From positions 1 to 23,737 of the forward strand of contig URDQ01000021.1 in the NCBI GenBank assembly GCA_900546675.1: 23,737 bases of DNA, given 5' to 3'. Below the pieces are notes generated by a model. That model made no database searches. It worked only from the letters and a program-made list of their open reading frames with translations, and was not told where the DNA came from. The translations under genes were made by a program, and so were the position numbers. This document shows positions 1-7,378 of this stretch, one piece after another; position 1 is the first letter of the stretch, and each line of letters begins with the position of its first letter. Source of the stretch: an uncultured Porphyromonas sp. (GTDB taxonomy: Bacteria; Bacteroidota; Bacteroidia; Bacteroidales; Porphyromonadaceae).

Positions 1-66
1 CGTCCGTCCCCGTTAAAACCACGATGCTGTAACCTTTGACACAACGGACGCTCAGACCGAGCGTCC
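1..66. repeat. Nested inverted repeats at window start
   Basis: GGACGCTC (46-53) and GAGCGTCC (59-66) form a perfect 8-bp stem with a 5-nt loop. CGTCCGT (1-7) is also the exact reverse complement of ACGGACG (44-50), so two inverted repeats overlap here. No T-tract follows (the next bases are CTACATTAT), so this is a poor intrinsic terminator. It resembles a short dispersed palindromic element. No coding signal was seen between position 1 and the small heat-shock gene. Confidence 0.5.
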
Positions 67-109
67 CTACATTATCGTTACACGTCAGTAGCTTCGCCAG
101 TCGCCTCTT

Positions 110-126
110 TGTGACAAATTGTCACA
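110..126. promoter_or_regulatory. Dyad operator-like site upstream of hsp20
   Basis: TGTGACAA (110-117), one central base, then TTGTCACA (119-126): a perfect 8-bp-arm dyad about 110 nt upstream of the small heat-shock start codon. Compact, nearly gapless dyads of this kind usually bind dimeric helix-turn-helix regulators. A role as the hsp20 operator is inference. No TAnnTTTG -7 box was found between the dyad and the gene. Confidence 0.5.
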
Positions 127-162
127 CACCCAGCCATTGGCTCACCCTTTGCTAGATAGTTA

Positions 163-197
163 GTGCAGGTCACCACGAGAGATCAGGAGTCCTGCAC
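163..197 (+). promoter_or_regulatory. Inverted repeat in probable hsp20 leader
   Basis: GTGCAGG (163-169) and CCTGCAC (191-197) are exact reverse complements separated by 21 nt. If transcription starts upstream, this would form a stem-loop in the leader, ending about 40 nt before the start codon. The bases just before the ATG are A-rich and unpaired, as is common in Bacteroidetes. A thermosensor role is speculative because no Shine-Dalgarno sequence exists for the stem to mask. Confidence 0.3.
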
Positions 198-236
198 AGA
201 GTAAGCATATAAACACCTATTAAAATCAATACTACT

Positions 237-668
237 ATGACACTATCAAGAAGAGACAACAACTGGATGCCAGCCCTATGGAGCGACCTACTAGACAATA
301 ACTGGATGATACGCCCTAACGCCACAGCACCCGCTATCAACGTACTAGAGACGCCCGACGAATTTTGCGTAGAGCTAGCAGCTCCAGGTATGAAGCGCGA
401 AGACTTCAACATCGAGATCAACGAAGAGCACGACCTAGTCATCTCTATGGAGCGCCACCACGAAGAGGAGCAGCACGACAACGAGCAGAGCCGCTACCTA
501 CGTCGCGAGTTCTCCTACAGCAAGTTCGAGCAGACCCTCATACTGCCAGACAATGTCGACGAGGAGCGCATCCAGGCACGTATGGCCGATGGCGTCCTCA
601 CCCTCACGCTCCCCAAGATCAGCGAAGAGGATCAGCAGAAGGCTCGTCGCACCATCGCTATCGAGTAG
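237..668 (+). CDS. hsp20: Small heat-shock protein, Hsp20/alpha-crystallin family
   Basis: A 143-residue ATP-independent holdase chaperone that binds unfolding cytosolic proteins and passes them to DnaK/ClpB-type machinery. The sequence shows a short N-terminal arm (LWSDLLDNNW), then an alpha-crystallin domain from about residue 32 to 130. That domain contains the family signature around G119-V120-L121 (ADGVLTLTLPK) and the characteristic AAPGMKREDFNIEI strand region. The short C-terminal tail ends in an I-A-I motif of the I-x-I type used for oligomerisation. Length is normal for bacterial Hsp20. The ATG at 237 follows an A/T-rich leader. The gene appears monocistronic, with a dyad site at 110-126 and a stem-loop downstream at 732-767. 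Family assignment is firm; heat regulation is inferred from family behaviour. Confidence 0.95.
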   Translation: MTLSRRDNNWMPALWSDLLDNNWMIRPNATAPAINVLETPDEFCVELAAPGMKREDFNIEINEEHDLVISMERHHEEEQHDNEQSRYLRREFSYSKFEQTLILPDNVDEERIQARMADGVLTLTLPKISEEDQQKARRTIAIE

Positions 669-731
669 TAGCGCCACACCACTAGACCAGAGCCTCCCGC
701 TCTAGTCTCACCATAAAAATCTAACACACCT

Positions 732-767
732 AGTAGCCCCGCTTGGTTCACACCGAGTGGGGCTACT
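732..767 (+). terminator. Stem-loop after hsp20
   Basis: Bases 732-747 pair with 752-767 over 16 positions (14 Watson-Crick, two G-U) around a TCAC tetraloop. The stem is long and GC-rich (AGTAGCCCC / GGGGCTACT). It lies 64 nt after the hsp20 stop. The following TGCTTG is not a strong U-tract, so termination is likely but not certain. Confidence 0.5.
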
Positions 768-832
768 TGCTTGTAGGGCTTTCTGACCGCTCTCCCTGTG
801 GCAAGGATGTAGCTGATCAGCTTTCCAAAAAG

Positions 833-947
833 TTTCCAGCCTTGGAAAAATAAATTTCCAACGTTGGAAATTTTCTTTTCCTCCCTTGGAAATTTTATTT
901 TCCACCGTTGGAAATACCGAATTCCAAGCGGGGAGCGATTTTTGGAA
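833..947. repeat. Array of five 22-bp-period dyad units
   Basis: Units of the form TTTCCA-N4-TGGAAA begin at 833, 855, 877, 899 and (degenerate first base) 921, an exact 22-bp period. The second unit extends to a perfect 22-bp palindrome at 852-873. Central bases differ between units (GCCT, ACGT, CCGT), and the last unit has wider-spaced arms (922-927 and 942-947). Spacers are A/T runs. The period is not a multiple of three, which argues against coding. A related array lies at 12546-12774. Function unknown. Confidence 0.85.
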
Positions 948-1080
948 CTCGTATCCGTCACACAGCAGCACGATACGTGTAGCCCTTTGTGTACTTACAT
1001 TTCGTTACTCGTCTCGTTTTTGCCAGGAGCTTGCGGGGGTAAGTTATCAACACTTAAGCGTCTATGTCCAGATTATTCTG

Positions 1081-1088
1081 TAGCTTTG
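1081..1088 (+). promoter_or_regulatory. -7 promoter element for the parAB cluster
   Basis: TAGCTTTG fits the Bacteroidetes sigma-ABfr -7 consensus TAnnTTTG and sits 27 nt before the parA ATG. No convincing TTTG -33 element is visible at the expected distance, so the assignment rests on the -7 match and position. Confidence 0.45.
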
Positions 1089-1115
1089 ACTCGTTATTTA
1101 TGACTGATATGTATC

Positions 1116-1895
1116 ATGGGTAGAATCATCTCTCTTGCTAATCAGAAGGGTGGAGTCGGCAAAACAACCACTACGATCAACCTCGCAGCCTCTCTGGCTG
1201 TACTCGAGAAGAAGGTACTCGTCGTCGATGCTGACCCACAGGCCAACGCTTCGTCGGGACTGGGTGTCAACTCCACGACCCTCAGCGAGACTATCTACGA
1301 GTGTCTCATTGGTGGGCTACCGCTCGACAAGGTGGTGCGCCCCACACACGTGGACAATCTCTTCATACTCCCCTCACACATTGACCTCGTCGGGGCGGAG
1401 ATAGAGATGCTCCAGCTCAAGGATCGCGAGACCGTGATGAGAGAGATGCTCCGCCCTGTCGTGGACCAATATGACTACATCCTCATCGACTGCTCGCCCT
1501 CTCTCGGCATCATCACGGTCAATGCGTTGGTCGCTAGCCATGCGGTGATCATTCCCGTGCAGTGCGAGTACTTTGCACTAGAGGGTATCTCTAAGCTCCT
1601 CAACACGATACGTATCATCAAGAGCCGGCTCAACCCTGCGCTAGAGATCGAGGGCTTTCTCCTCACTATGTACGACAGCCGTCTGCGACTGGCCAATCAA
1701 GTGTACGATGAGGTCAAGGAGCACTTCGGGCAACTCGTCTTCGACACGGTCATACAGCGCAATGTCAAGCTGAGCGAAGCGCCTAGTCACGGCTTGCCTG
1801 CACTCCTATATGATGCCGACAGCAAGGGAGCGATCAACCACCTTCAGCTGGCCGAGGAGCTGATTCGTCGCACGGCTCAGCGCGCAGCGCTATAA
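1116..1895 (+). CDS. parA: Chromosome-partitioning ATPase ParA/Soj
   Basis: A 259-residue P-loop ATPase of the ParA/MinD superfamily that forms an ATP-dependent gradient on the nucleoid and moves ParB-parS complexes apart. The deviant Walker A motif KGGVGKT is at residues 11-17, with the signature lysine K11 in front. Walker A' is in the VVDADPQAN segment near residue 38 and the Walker B-like segment is DYILIDCSPSLG. No N-terminal helix-turn-helix extension is present, so this is the short chromosomal type rather than a plasmid type. The ATG at 1116 gives the canonical MGRIISLANQKGG start. parB follows 25 nt later in the same direction, as in most Bacteroidetes chromosomes. Confidence 0.97.
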   Translation: MGRIISLANQKGGVGKTTTTINLAASLAVLEKKVLVVDADPQANASSGLGVNSTTLSETIYECLIGGLPLDKVVRPTHVDNLFILPSHIDLVGAEIEMLQLKDRETVMREMLRPVVDQYDYILIDCSPSLGIITVNALVASHAVIIPVQCEYFALEGISKLLNTIRIIKSRLNPALEIEGFLLTMYDSRLRLANQVYDEVKEHFGQLVFDTVIQRNVKLSEAPSHGLPALLYDADSKGAINHLQLAEELIRRTAQRAAL

Positions 1896-1920
1896 CCACC
1901 ACCCTACCCCTACGATCATC

Positions 1921-2817
1921 ATGACAAACAAGAAGAAAGAGAACAAAGTAATAGGCAGAGGACTAGACGCTCTACTCGGCGATGTGAGCAACTCCTCTAG
2001 CATTAGCGAGATAGCTATCGACAAGATCGAGCCTAATCCGGATCAACCTCGCACGCACTTCGACCCAGAGAGTCTCGAGGAGCTGGCGGCCTCCATTCGT
2101 GCCCTCGGCATCGTGCAGCCTATCACGGTGCGGGAGCTGACAGACGGACGGCATCTCATCATATCGGGGGAGCGTCGCTGGCGCGCCTCTAAGCTCGCCA
2201 ACCTGACCTCTATCCCAGCATACATCGTCAAGGCAAATGATGAGCAGGTGGTCGAGATGGCGCTGATCGAAAACATACAGCGCGAAGACCTCAACGCTAT
2301 CGAGATAGCACTCACTTACAAGCGTCTCCTAGAGCACTCTGAGGGGACGCAAGAGGAGCTGGCAAAGAAGGTGGGCAAGACCCGCTCATCAATTAGTAAC
2401 TACCTGCGTCTCCTTCGCCTGCCCGCAGAGGTGCAGCTAGGACTGACAGAGAAGAAGATTGACATGGGTCACGCTCGTGCCATACTGAGCCTAACCGATC
2501 CCGCACAGCAGCTAAAGCTTTACCAAACCACGCTCTCGGAGCATCTGAGCGTGCGACAAGTAGAGGCTCTAGCCAATGAGATGCAAGAGCCGAGCGAAGA
2601 CACAACAAAAGCGAGCAAGAAGAGAGAGACGCTCTCCAAGCTCGCTTCCCATGGTAATGACTACGCTCCTCTAGCCAAGCAGCTGAGTAGCTTCTTCGGT
2701 ACGAAGGTTTCCTTACGTTGTAAGGAGAGTGGTAAGGGGAGCATCACAATCCCCTTTAGCTCTGAGGAGCAGCTCATAGAGATCTGCTCGATCCTAGAGG
2801 GCGGAGCTAACCACTAA
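1921..2817 (+). CDS. parB: Chromosome-partitioning protein ParB/Spo0J
   Basis: A 298-residue ParB that loads on parS and spreads as a CTP-dependent clamp, stimulating ParA ATPase. The N-terminal start VIGRGLDALLG is the ParA-interacting segment. The ParB/sulfiredoxin-fold CTPase domain spans about residues 30-125 and includes the arginine-rich GERRWRA box at 83-89 and ENIQREDLN. A helix-turn-helix follows (EELAKKVGKTRSSISNYLRL). The C-terminal region (about 225-298) should form the dimerisation domain. No canonical parS dyad was found in the window, so the sites this protein uses lie elsewhere or are diverged. It is probably co-transcribed with parA and the next two genes. Confidence 0.97.
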   Translation: MTNKKKENKVIGRGLDALLGDVSNSSSISEIAIDKIEPNPDQPRTHFDPESLEELAASIRALGIVQPITVRELTDGRHLIISGERRWRASKLANLTSIPAYIVKANDEQVVEMALIENIQREDLNAIEIALTYKRLLEHSEGTQEELAKKVGKTRSSISNYLRLLRLPAEVQLGLTEKKIDMGHARAILSLTDPAQQLKLYQTTLSEHLSVRQVEALANEMQEPSEDTTKASKKRETLSKLASHGNDYAPLAKQLSSFFGTKVSLRCKESGKGSITIPFSSEEQLIEICSILEGGANH

Positions 2818-2833
2818 TCAGTACGCTACAGAG

Positions 2834-3694
2834 ATGCTCCGCACTGCCCTGACTCGCTCACTACTCCTCCTCGTGATGAGCTGCGCTATAGCTTGCTACA
2901 GTGGCATAGCTCTCTATGCGATCGTGCCCGTAGTGTCACAAGACACGACTGCGCTAGAGGTGATAGCCGACACGTTGGGTACGAGCCTATCCGACACGCT
3001 CCGTACGAAGGCTTCGAGCGAACGGGTCTCCGCCCTGACAGCTACTCAGGCGGAGCGTCAAGTGATAGAAGACTCTACCGCAATAACAAAAAAGCCTGCA
3101 GGTTCATCAGAAGCTTTGCAACATACCTCAGCAGCGCAGATAAGCAATCATTCGGGGGGTGCTCCTTTTATCCATAAGATGACCAGCTGGTTCACTCGCT
3201 ACCCCAACTCGGGCGTGGCACTCATCTGCTCCATCGTACCTGGTGGGGGACAGCTCTACAATCAGCGCTACTGGAAGATACCGATCGTCCTCTCGGCTAT
3301 GACAGCGGGTGTCTATGCCGTGACGTGGAATCAGCGACTCTACCACGAGTACCACACCGCCTACGCCGATCTGCTGAGCGAGAACCCGCTCGACCACACC
3401 TCCTGGCAAGCTTTCATACCGCCAGGTGCTGATCCTACTAAATATGTCTCCGATGGCAACCTCCGCTCGCGTCTAGAGCGAGGCTCCAAGCAGTACAAGG
3501 AGAGCAGAGACCTGAGCATCGTCATCACGGTGGCGCTCTATCTCCTCTCAGCGCTAGACGCTTATGTCGATGCGGAGCTATACTATTTTAATGTGTCCCC
3601 CCAGCTCACGATCGATATGGGCGAGGGACTGCGTGACAAGCCTGCAGGGCCTCGTCCTCAAAGCGTGATGGTCGGTGCCTCTGTGCGTTTTTAG
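2834..3694 (+). CDS. DUF5683-family membrane protein
   Basis: A 286-residue envelope protein. A hydrophobic N-terminal segment (about residues 8-35) is followed by a Ser/Thr/Gln-rich linker to about residue 112. The conserved DUF5683 core begins at NSGVALICSIVPGGGQLYNQ, with glycine-rich and hydrophobic segments, and a further hydrophobic stretch lies near VITVALYLLSALDAYVDAEL. The C-terminus ends VGASVRF, reminiscent of an outer-membrane strand end, though that is only suggestive. The gene begins 16 nt after parB and ends 13 nt before the preferred mltD start. This parB-DUF5683-mltD order recurs in Bacteroidetes, which points to a role tied to cell envelope or division, but its biochemical function is unknown. 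Confidence 0.85.
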   Translation: MLRTALTRSLLLLVMSCAIACYSGIALYAIVPVVSQDTTALEVIADTLGTSLSDTLRTKASSERVSALTATQAERQVIEDSTAITKKPAGSSEALQHTSAAQISNHSGGAPFIHKMTSWFTRYPNSGVALICSIVPGGGQLYNQRYWKIPIVLSAMTAGVYAVTWNQRLYHEYHTAYADLLSENPLDHTSWQAFIPPGADPTKYVSDGNLRSRLERGSKQYKESRDLSIVITVALYLLSALDAYVDAELYYFNVSPQLTIDMGEGLRDKPAGPRPQSVMVGASVRF

Positions 3695-3707
3695 ACAAAA
3701 ACTCCTT

Positions 3708-5072
3708 ATGAAGATCCCCAGCCTAAGACACACCAGTGTCAGAATCACCACCTATATAATACTCTGTTGTTGCTTGCCGACACTCCTAGCAGCTACACCT
3801 TGGTATGAATCACGAGACAGTGTCGACACGGAGGGTGCTGTCGAGCTGGACGCTATCACAGCTCGCAAAGAACTCCAAGAGAGCCTGCCGAAGAGTCTAG
3901 ACACTGATTTGGGTCTACTGATGGAGACTTGGCGCACGGGCTATGCGACGCAGCAACGCTTTGAGGTGCCGTGTGGCTCTTACAAGACGGAAGACATTCG
4001 CTCGCTGAGTGACTCCGTACTAATCTCACGACTGAAGGCTCTGCCCACCGTCATACCGATCCCATACAACGCTATGGTCAAGGAGGGTATAGCCACCTAC
4101 ATCTCTGACCGCCCTCGGCTGATACGTGTCATCCTCGCACTTGGAGACTACTACTTCCCCATTATGGAGGAGATCTTCGACCGTCACGGGCTACCCGTCG
4201 AGCTGGTTTACCTCACAGTCGTCGAGTCAGCGCTCAACCCCTTTGCCGTCTCTCCCGCTGGCGCCTCTGGTCTTTGGCAGTTTATGCTCCCCACAGGACG
4301 TAGCATGGGCTTAACAATCAATAGCCTTGTCGACGAGCGATTTGACGTTTACAAGAGTAGTGAGGCGGCAGCGCTTTACCTCAAGCAGCTCTACGGGCTC
4401 TTTGACAATTGGCTCCTAGCTATCGCTGCGTACAACTGTGGTCCTGGCAATGTCACCAAAGCAATCCGACGCTCGGGGGGGAAGACCACCTTCTGGGGAG
4501 TCTATCCCTACTTGCCCCGTGAGACGCGCAACTACATTCCGCTCTTTATCGGAGCTTACTACGCCTGCTACTACCACAACGAGCACAACATCTGTCCACA
4601 AGCGCAGTCTATGCCACTTGCTACCGACACCCTAGCCATACAGATACCGCTCACCTTCGCCCAAATCTCACAAAGTACAGGCATACCCACCGAACAGATC
4701 CGCACGCTCAACCCGCAATACAAGCGAGGTGTCATCCCCGCTGCTGGATCGACGCCCTACACCATCCGCTTGCCCCTAGCTGGCATCTCTAAGCTCGACG
4801 AGGCGCTCATCAACCTCAGACGCAATCATAAGGAGGAACTATCCAAGCAGATAGCCGAAGCGCAAGAAGAGATCAAGCAAGCACCTACCCCCACGCAAAA
4901 GAGCAAGGCAGCCCAAGGTCGCTACAAGATCTACAAAGTACGCCGCGGAGATACGCTATCTAAGATTGCCAAGCGACACGGCACCTCGGTCGCTGCCATC
5001 AAGCGTGCCAACGGACTCAAAGGTCGCAACCCCCGCATACACCCAGGGCAGCGACTGAAGATCCCTAGATAA
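3708..5072 (+). CDS. mltD: Membrane-bound lytic murein transglycosylase D (MltD-like)
   Basis: A 454-residue periplasmic enzyme that cleaves the MurNAc-GlcNAc bond of peptidoglycan to give 1,6-anhydroMurNAc ends. The ATG at 3708 gives a good signal peptide (about 27 residues, IILCCCLPTLLAA); an upstream GTG at 3675 would overlap the previous gene and is less likely. The SLT/lysozyme-like domain contains the catalytic glutamate E173 in VESALNPFAVSPAGASGLWQ and the downstream AYNCGPGNV motif. A degenerate LysM-like region (TFAQISQSTGIPTEQI) precedes a clear C-terminal LysM at about 406-454 (VRRGDTLSKIAKRHG). A G7 run at 4475-4481 lies within the coding sequence without breaking the frame. In related genomes relA/spoT often follows this gene; here it does not. 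Confidence 0.93.
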   Translation: MKIPSLRHTSVRITTYIILCCCLPTLLAATPWYESRDSVDTEGAVELDAITARKELQESLPKSLDTDLGLLMETWRTGYATQQRFEVPCGSYKTEDIRSLSDSVLISRLKALPTVIPIPYNAMVKEGIATYISDRPRLIRVILALGDYYFPIMEEIFDRHGLPVELVYLTVVESALNPFAVSPAGASGLWQFMLPTGRSMGLTINSLVDERFDVYKSSEAAALYLKQLYGLFDNWLLAIAAYNCGPGNVTKAIRRSGGKTTFWGVYPYLPRETRNYIPLFIGAYYACYYHNEHNICPQAQSMPLATDTLAIQIPLTFAQISQSTGIPTEQIRTLNPQYKRGVIPAAGSTPYTIRLPLAGISKLDEALINLRRNHKEELSKQIAEAQEEIKQAPTPTQKSKAAQGRYKIYKVRRGDTLSKIAKRHGTSVAAIKRANGLKGRNPRIHPGQRLKIPR

Positions 5073-5080
5073 CTCCGACC

Positions 5081-5120
5081 TCTAAAGTCTAACTTCTAAT
5101 CTCTAACCTCTAAAATCTAG
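5081..5120. repeat. Heptanucleotide TCTAANN array, copy 1
   Basis: Five consecutive heptamers of form TCTAANN start at 5081, 5088, 5095, 5102 and 5109, followed by a partial TCTAG at 5116. The last two bases of each unit vary (AG, CT, TC, CC, AA). The array fills the gap between the mltD stop and the thioesterase ATG at 5122. A second array of the same unit is at 23052-23086, also just after a gene end. Confidence 0.85.
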
Positions 5121-5121
5121 T

Positions 5122-5592
5122 ATGCTCGCCATCCAAGACCTCTACGCTCCCGAGTACAGCCACTGCTGGGGCTGTGGCGCTGCGCACCCTTACGGGCTGC
5201 ATCTCAAGAGCTACCTCAGTGACGACCACACCTACTGTTATTGCCACCACACGCCTGATGCGGTCTACACTGGCGGAGTACCCGACAACCTATACGGAGG
5301 CTTCATCGCTATGCTCTTCGACTGCCACGGCACAGCTGCAGCAGCCGCTCTTTACTTAGTAGCACACGAGAAGGAGCTTACGGCAGACCGCCTCCAGCGT
5401 TTCATCACCGCACATCTAGAGGTAGACTACCTCGCCCCGACGCCGATGGGTGTAGAGCTAGAGATCCGCGCCTACCCCGTAGAGGTGACCGACCGTAAAG
5501 TCATCCTATCGCTCGAGCTACACTGTGGCGAGCGCATCACCGCTCGTGGCAAGATGGTCGCTGTCAAGCATCGTCGCCCCACAGCCGAGTGA
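5122..5592 (+). CDS. PaaI-type hot-dog fold thioesterase
   Basis: A 156-residue single hot-dog domain predicted to hydrolyse an acyl-CoA or similar thioester in the cytoplasm; the substrate cannot be read from sequence. The N-terminal CWGCG (C15-C18) with HPYGLHLK matches the C-x-x-C...NPxGL signature of this thioesterase branch. The central helix GGFIAMLFDCHGTAAAAAL carries the likely acidic and histidine active-site residues (D67, H69) after a GG turn. The sheet continues with LEVDYLAPTPMGVELEI. Length is normal for the family. The start at 5122 lies directly after the TCTAANN array, 49 nt beyond mltD, so it may be read through from the partition cluster. Confidence 0.88.
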   Translation: MLAIQDLYAPEYSHCWGCGAAHPYGLHLKSYLSDDHTYCYCHHTPDAVYTGGVPDNLYGGFIAMLFDCHGTAAAAALYLVAHEKELTADRLQRFITAHLEVDYLAPTPMGVELEIRAYPVEVTDRKVILSLELHCGERITARGKMVAVKHRRPTAE

Positions 5593-5619
5593 GTAAGCCC
5601 TACAGCAAAGTCGCACAAG

Positions 5620-5650
5620 TCTGTAGAGTCCACGAGATTGAGTATCTTTG
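5620..5650 (+). promoter_or_regulatory. Bacteroidetes-type promoter upstream of YitT gene
   Basis: TCTG (5620-5623, one mismatch to the -33 TTTG), a 19-bp spacer, then TATCTTTG (5643-5650), a perfect match to TAnnTTTG. This is one of the two best-formed promoters in the window. It predicts a start near 5657 and a leader of about 75 nt before the ATG at 5734. Confidence 0.7.
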
Positions 5651-5733
5651 TGAGCCTGCTGAGGGTACAGCCTTATCATTACGAGGCTTCGTGCGCCCGG
5701 CTTAGCATTGGATACATTATTCATTAGCACCCT

Positions 5734-6684
5734 ATGCCTACATCTACGTCCGGCTCCACGCTATCTACTCCGACAAAGAGAGCTATACCGCCTCACGAGC
5801 GACAGACCTTCACCCCGAAACGCTCTCCACTAGCTGTAGAGATACTCTACCTCGTCTTTGGGGCTATCTGTCAGGCTGTTGCTTATGCTTGCTTTATCGC
5901 TCCCGCCAACATTGTTCCTGGAGGATGCTATGGACTCAGTATCACGATCAACTATCTGACGCAGGGGACCTTTGAGGCGTTTCCCGAGGGGCTACCCATC
6001 GGTGCTGTGGCACTCTGCTTCAACGTACCCTTTTTCCTCCTAGCCGCTCGCTCTCTCGGCTTGCGTAGCGGGGGCAAGACGATCGCCACCTTCCTACTCA
6101 TCTCTATCTGCACCGACCTGATCACCACGATGACACGAGACGTGGTCATCGTGAGCAACGATAAGTTTCTCTCCTCCGTCTATGGCGGTGCTATCCTCGG
6201 GCTGGGCGTACTACTCACCTTCAAGGCTGGCAGCACCAGTGCTGGTACCGACGTCATCGCTCGAGTCCTCTCCAAGGGTAACAACATCAAGACCAGTCAT
6301 ATGATCATAGCGGTAGACTCCGCTGTGGTACTCTTCGGACTAGTCGCCTTTGGGGACTTTAGCGTGCCACTCTACTCGTGGATTACCATCTTTGTCTATG
6401 GCAAGGTGGTGGACTTCCTACAGCCTGAGAATCCCAACAAAGCGATTTTCATCGTTTCCGACCACACCGCTGAGCTACGCACACTCATCATCGAGGAGCT
6501 TAACCTGCGGGGCACCTTCCTCCATGGTAGCGGGATCTATGCGGGAGCCGAGCGAGACATTATCTTTATGATTGTGGAGCGCAAATATGTCAACAAGCTT
6601 AAGAAAGCGGTACTACAGGCTGACCCTAAAGCCTTTATCGCAACGACCAATGCAACCAACGATACAGCTCCGAAGATTATCTAG
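5734..6684 (+). CDS. YitT-family membrane protein (YitT/DUF2179)
   Basis: A 316-residue integral membrane protein of the YitT family (formerly DUF161), whose substrate is unknown. After a hydrophilic N-terminus of about 33 residues come hydrophobic segments beginning at ILYLVFGAICQAVAYACF, with the conserved APANIVPGGCYGLSI loop and AGSTSAGTDVIARVL. The soluble C-terminal DUF2179 domain begins around FIVSDHTAELRTLIIEELN and includes RGTFLHGSGIYAGAERDIIFMIVERKY, the typical layout. Length is a little above the usual 280-300 residues because of the N-terminal extension. It has its own promoter, and the PPIase gene follows after only 3 nt, so the two are likely co-transcribed. Confidence 0.93.
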   Translation: MPTSTSGSTLSTPTKRAIPPHERQTFTPKRSPLAVEILYLVFGAICQAVAYACFIAPANIVPGGCYGLSITINYLTQGTFEAFPEGLPIGAVALCFNVPFFLLAARSLGLRSGGKTIATFLLISICTDLITTMTRDVVIVSNDKFLSSVYGGAILGLGVLLTFKAGSTSAGTDVIARVLSKGNNIKTSHMIIAVDSAVVLFGLVAFGDFSVPLYSWITIFVYGKVVDFLQPENPNKAIFIVSDHTAELRTLIIEELNLRGTFLHGSGIYAGAERDIIFMIVERKYVNKLKKAVLQADPKAFIATTNATNDTAPKII

Positions 6685-6687
6685 TCT

Positions 6688-7365
6688 ATGAAACAGTTTG
6701 CCACCCTCTTACTCCTCTGCGCACTTTGCGTCACCTCACTCACGGCCCAAACAGAGAGCCAGTCTCTTCCCGCAGGGCAACGGGTACTTGTGGAGACTTC
6801 GCAGGGAGACTTCACGCTCCTGCTCTATGACGACACGCCTCTACATCAAGCCGCTTTCCTAGAGCATGTACGTCAAGGAGACTACGAGGGAGTCTTGATA
6901 CACCGTGTTATAGCGCAGTTTATGATTCAGGGAGGTAATCTATCGACCCGTGGAGCGACACGCCAGACGGATGTCTCCATAGACACCCTCTCCACCACTA
7001 TCCCGGCGGAGATCCTACCAAACCATATCCATAAGCGAGGTGCCCTAGCAGCAGCTCGTGTCACGGGCGAGGAGAATCCCGAGATGCGCTCCTCGGGCAG
7101 TCAGTTTTACATCGTCACGGGGAGCTACTATACCGACTTTGACCTAGATGATATGGCAGCGCAGCGTGAGTGGGACTACACGCCTGAGCAGCGGCAGGAG
7201 TACAAGATGCTGGGTGGCGCTCCTTGGTTGGACAAGCAGTACACCGTCTTTGGCGAAGTAATCGACGGTATGCGCACGATCACCAAAATCGAAGACCTCT
7301 CGACCGACAGCACCAACCGCCCTAAGCGAGATGTGATCATCAAGCGTATGACACTCTTGCCCTAA
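6688..7365 (+). CDS. Exported cyclophilin-type peptidyl-prolyl isomerase
   Basis: A 225-residue enzyme catalysing cis-trans isomerisation of proline peptide bonds, probably in the periplasm. The N-terminal signal peptide MKQFATLLLLCALCVTSLTAQ has a likely cleavage after the A near residue 20 and no lipobox cysteine. The cyclophilin barrel runs from about 30 to 222: VETSQGDFTLLLYDDTPLHQAAF, then HRVIAQFMIQGG (the family R-x-x-x-x-F-M-x-Q-G-G core), then SGSQFYIVTG and YTVFGEVIDGMRTI. An insertion of about 30 residues (DDMAAQREWDYTPEQRQEY) sits before the QYTVFGEV strand, common in Bacteroidetes homologues. It starts 3 nt after the YitT gene. Confidence 0.94.
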   Translation: MKQFATLLLLCALCVTSLTAQTESQSLPAGQRVLVETSQGDFTLLLYDDTPLHQAAFLEHVRQGDYEGVLIHRVIAQFMIQGGNLSTRGATRQTDVSIDTLSTTIPAEILPNHIHKRGALAAARVTGEENPEMRSSGSQFYIVTGSYYTDFDLDDMAAQREWDYTPEQRQEYKMLGGAPWLDKQYTVFGEVIDGMRTITKIEDLSTDSTNRPKRDVIIKRMTLLP

Positions 7366-7378
7366 CTCCACCGATGCA

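Larger units (their letters stand above)
669..1115. other. Gene-free stretch between hsp20 and parA
   Basis: This 447-bp interval holds, in order, a stem-loop probably ending hsp20 transcription (732-767), an array of five 22-bp-period dyad units (833-947), a single DnaA-box-like TTATCAACA (1044-1052) and a -7 promoter element for parA (1081-1088). Short open frames crossing it on either strand run through the repeat array, have no recognisable protein similarity and are judged spurious. Confidence 0.7.

Noticed and set aside
833..947. CRISPR array
   Set aside because: The symmetric part varies and the intervening A/T spacers are nearly constant and far too short, the reverse of CRISPR design; no cas genes are present.
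1044..1052. TTATCAACA resembles a DnaA box near parA, suggesting an origin
   Set aside because: It is a single box with one mismatch. There is no cluster, no adjacent dnaA or dnaN and no A/T-rich unwinding region beyond the repeat array.
632..1103. Open frames on both strands between hsp20 and parA
   Set aside because: They run through the terminator stem and the 22-bp array, and overlap one another on opposite strands with no recognisable protein features.
4475..4481. G7 run in mltD as a phase-variation switch
   Set aside because: The frame is intact, mltD is a housekeeping gene, and such runs occur in other ordinary genes here (G6 near 3154). It also warns against over-reading the C7 tract.
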